NCBI GenBank assembly: GCA_031550915.1 | Contig: JAVBOF010000161.1 | Span: 1 to 6,422, forward strand | DNA length: 6,422 nucleotides | Source of the DNA: JAVBOF01 sp031550915 | Lineage (GTDB): Bacteria; Bacillota; Clostridia; Christensenellales; MGBC116941 | Direction: 5' to 3' | Shown here: positions 5,318 through 6,422 of the stretch, piece after piece | Layout of the letters: the number at the start of each line of letters is the position of its first letter | Position numbering within the stretch: position 1 is the stretch's first letter | Position numbers and translations under genes: made by a program | Notes under the pieces: model-generated | Told to the model about the DNA's origin: nothing | What the model saw: only the letters and a program-made list of their open reading frames with translations | The model's database searches: none

Positions 5318-5455
5318 CTATGTCTGCTTAACGGTATTACGGGTAAACGTTTCTTGAAATGCCACAAACCTTCTCAACGAGCGGGTTATATATTCCATAT
5401 CCAAATTATCGGCATTAAGTGGAATGTGGACAGAAAAGATGCAGCGCTTCCTCAT
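5318..5455 (-). CDS. Doubtful 45-codon frame, possible gene fragment
   Basis: The frame from ATG at 5455 has protein-like composition (for example 'FSVHIPLNADNLDMEYI' and 'RFVAFQETFTRN') but no ribosome binding site. An in-frame stop (TAA) lies 2 codons before the ATG. After the TAG at 5318 the same frame stays open for 21 more codons. It begins 24 bases after the stop of the 5480-5829 gene. It could be the surviving piece of a longer gene or a chance frame. I assign no function. Confidence 0.2.
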   Translation of the reverse strand: MRKRCIFSVHIPLNADNLDMEYITRSLRRFVAFQETFTRNTVKQT

Positions 5456-5479
5456 GGTAGATTATTCGAGTAATGAATA

Positions 5480-5829
5480 TCATTCCATAAATGCATCGTT
5501 ATCATAATAGTATCGTAATGCTTGCGCAATATGCATTAAACTTGTATTGTCATGATAACGTTTCAGATAATTTATTGCATCTTCAATCGTTGAAGCTTCC
5601 AGCCATTCTTTTAATTCTTTATCTTTATATTCAATAGGTATATATGCGCCATCATCATTTACATGTACTTTATCATCTTCCAAGTCCCATATTTCTTTTT
5701 CTGGGAAAATATAATATTCAGCTTGAATAGGGTCTGAATTTACTTGGTCAATATTTGTAAAACCCATTCATTAATATTTTTTCCAATAATGCCTTTCAGA
5801 AGCGAATCAAGGCCTTTAAAAAATTCCAT
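5480..5829 (-). pseudogene. Small acidic protein gene, apparently frameshifted near 5760
   Basis: The main frame (5480-5767, 95 residues) is rich in Asp, Glu and Tyr; it has 'IFPEKEIWDLEDDKVHV' and ends 'ALRYYYDNDAF'. Its own ATG at 5767 has no ribosome binding site and stop codons directly upstream. A second frame begins at ATG 5829 with an excellent site (GGGAGAGG, 5834-5841) about 28 bases from the start point predicted for the promoter at 5864-5893. It reads 29 residues (MEFFKGLDSLL...INEWV...) and stops at 5740. Adding one T to the minus-strand T run (complement of 5759-5762) joins both frames, reading '...NEWVFTNIDQVNSD...', for about 116 residues. The C-terminal half loosely recalls DUF7716-like proteins; this is unverified. 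A sequencing error, a real mutation, or translation from 5767 are all possible. Confidence 0.6.
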
Positions 5830-5833
5830 TCAA

Positions 5834-5841
5834 CCTCTCCC
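5834..5841 (-). promoter_or_regulatory. Strong ribosome binding site for the start at 5829
   Basis: GGGAGAGG on the minus strand ends 4 bases before ATG 5829, with its GGGAG part 7 bases away. It is the best site in this neighbourhood and argues that translation begins at 5829 and not at 5767. Confidence 0.65.
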
Positions 5842-5863
5842 AAAAAAGAATACTCTGTATGGC

Positions 5864-5893
5864 ATTATAACAAAAAACCGCTCAAAGGTTCAA
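5864..5893 (-). promoter_or_regulatory. Sigma-A-type promoter of the 5480-5829 gene
   Basis: TTGAAC (5893-5888), an 18-base spacer and TATAAT (5869-5864) on the minus strand match the promoter at 4316-4345 in boxes and spacing. Transcription would start near 5857, about 28 bases before the ATG at 5829. The -35 box lies in the loop region of the preceding terminator. Confidence 0.72.
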
Positions 5894-5911
5894 ATCCTCT
5901 AATCGGTTTTT
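5873..5911 (-). terminator. Intrinsic terminator of the acetyltransferase gene, copy B
   Basis: AAAAACCGCT (5873-5882) pairs with AATCGGTTTTT region (5901-5911), with one C-T mismatch where copy A has G. The loop is TTCAAAT closed by GG/CC. On the minus strand GCGG is followed by six T, a good intrinsic terminator 15 bases after the stop at 5926. Confidence 0.75.
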
Positions 5912-5925
5912 CATGTGCATAATCG

Positions 5926-6422
5926 CTACGATTTAGATGCAAGTTCTTCATATTTAGCGAGCGATTCTTTTGATCTAGAATATAAATATCTGCAAATATT
6001 ACGTTGCTTCCCTTGATAATCGCCCATTCCTTTATATTCCAGCTCAAACCCGCACTTTTCCAAAACAGCGCATGAAGCACGGTTTTCAATGGCGCATAGG
6101 CCAACTATCTTTTCTATACCTAACCGCTCCATAATGATTGGTACAAAAGCATTTACCGCTGCAGTTGCATACCCATTATTTGTATGCTTCTTGGCAATAT
6201 GATAGCCAATTTCCCATCCGTTCTCAATCGGTATTGCCTGCACATATCCAATATTCTCATGATTTTTCAACAACACAGGATAAACAAACGGCCCGTCTTT
6301 TTCTATATAGCAGTCCATAAGGAACAAAACGGTTTTTCTGGCATCATCAACCGATTCAAATACTTCGTCAGGAACAAATCGCCGAATATCCTCATCTAAA
6401 GAGTTTTCATACACACTTTGAA
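5926..6422 (-). CDS. GNAT-family N-acetyltransferase, 5' end outside the window
   Basis: The visible 165 codons end at TAG 5926; the frame stays open to the window edge. A GTG at 6412-6414 (residue 1 in the numbering here) is in frame but has no ribosome binding site. The family normally has some 20-30 more residues ahead of the 'NSLDEDIRRFVPDEVFE' block, so I treat the start as missing. The acetyl-CoA binding motif A is seen as 'WEIGYHIAKKHTNNGYATAAV' (Gly81-Tyr82-Ala83 at the pyrophosphate loop). Motif B is 'ENRASCAVLEKCGF' (110-123). The pattern is of RimJ/RimL-like enzymes, which transfer acetyl groups from acetyl-CoA to an amine on a protein, small molecule or drug; the substrate cannot be told from sequence. 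A strong terminator follows at 5873-5911. Confidence 0.88.
   Translation of the reverse strand, partial: QSVYENSLDEDIRRFVPDEVFESVDDARKTVLFLMDCYIEKDGPFVYPVLLKNHENIGYVQAIPIENGWEIGYHIAKKHTNNGYATAAVNAFVPIIMERLGIEKIVGLCAIENRASCAVLEKCGFELEYKGMGDYQGKQRNICRYLYSRSKESLAKYEELASKS

Larger units (their letters stand above)
5102..5479. other. Interval rich in inverted repeats, no clear gene
   Basis: The stretch between the 60-residue gene and the frameshifted gene holds a cluster of symmetric sequences at 5128-5150, 5184-5228 and 5278-5306. It also holds one open frame of 45 codons (5318-5455) without a ribosome binding site. A minus-strand frame of 37 codons from 5252 to 5139 also lacks a ribosome binding site and runs through the hairpins. 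The interval may contain gene debris. Confidence 0.5.
5863..5949 (-). repeat. Terminator-promoter module, copy B
   Basis: This is the second copy of the module at 4315-4400, in the same orientation. Between the common hairpin and the common ATTTAGATGCAAGT block (5931-5944) the spacing differs by one base. Here the block is coding: it supplies the last codons (ELASKS and stop) of the acetyltransferase, which suggests that this copy is the original context. Confidence 0.75.

Noticed and set aside
5407..5414. GCCGATAA on the minus strand, like a sigma-D -10 box
   Set aside because: The bases 14-16 positions upstream do not read TAAA, unlike the true promoter at 752-779.
2625..5949. Integron cassette array with attC sites
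   Set aside because: The repeats lack recognisable RYYYAAC/GTTRRRY ends, the genes have their own promoters, and no integrase is in view. Kept only as a loose analogy.
5865..6104. 79-codon frame inside the acetyltransferase gene on the same strand
   Set aside because: It is the alternative frame of a clear GNAT gene and runs on through the terminator; its tail is merely the hairpin read as protein.

Overview
The window looks like a chromosomal stretch from an anaerobic, flagellated, low-to-mid GC Firmicute of the class Clostridia. Three things point there. There is a rubredoxin/ferredoxin gene pair of clostridial type. There is a textbook sigma-D (sigma-28) flagellar promoter. There are Shine-Dalgarno-led genes with GTG and possible TTG or ATT starts. 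Every gene I can support lies on the minus strand, so transcription runs from high to low coordinates. No phage, transposase, integrase, CRISPR array, rRNA or intact tRNA was seen.

Low end, about 1-1200. A 202-residue conserved protein (103-711) sits behind a near-perfect sigma-D promoter (752-779), which places it in the motility regulon. A gene-free stretch of about 480 bases (712-1193) separates it from the next unit.

Redox unit, about 1190-2540. A two-gene operon encodes a 251-residue protein with a rubredoxin domain at each end of a rubrerythrin-like helical core (1698-2453). It is followed 15 bases later by a 2[4Fe-4S] ferredoxin-type protein with a helical C-terminal extension (1194-1682). 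The two probably pass electrons to each other or to a common partner, perhaps in oxygen or peroxide defence.

Accessory stretch, about 2620-6422. Here lie short, mostly single-gene units: an unknown protein (2717-3160), an XRE-type repressor with two membrane segments (3324-3785), an unknown AT-rich gene with a GTG start (3903-4274), a DUF2834 membrane protein (4495-4830), a 60-residue membrane protein (4919-5101), a small acidic protein that appears frameshifted (5480-5829), and the 3' part of a GNAT acetyltransferase (5926 to the window edge). Two of these junctions hold copies of the same roughly 86-base module (4315-4400 and 5863-5949). In it a terminator hairpin overlaps a consensus-like promoter (TTGAAC, 18 bases, TATAAT) that fires the next gene. 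A third, related hairpin follows the gene at 2717.

The points most worth a second look are the sigma-D-driven protein of unknown function, the duplicated terminator-promoter module, the frameshift at about 5759-5762, and the double-rubredoxin protein whose central fold seems to have lost its diiron ligands. I see no convincing wholly new multi-gene system.
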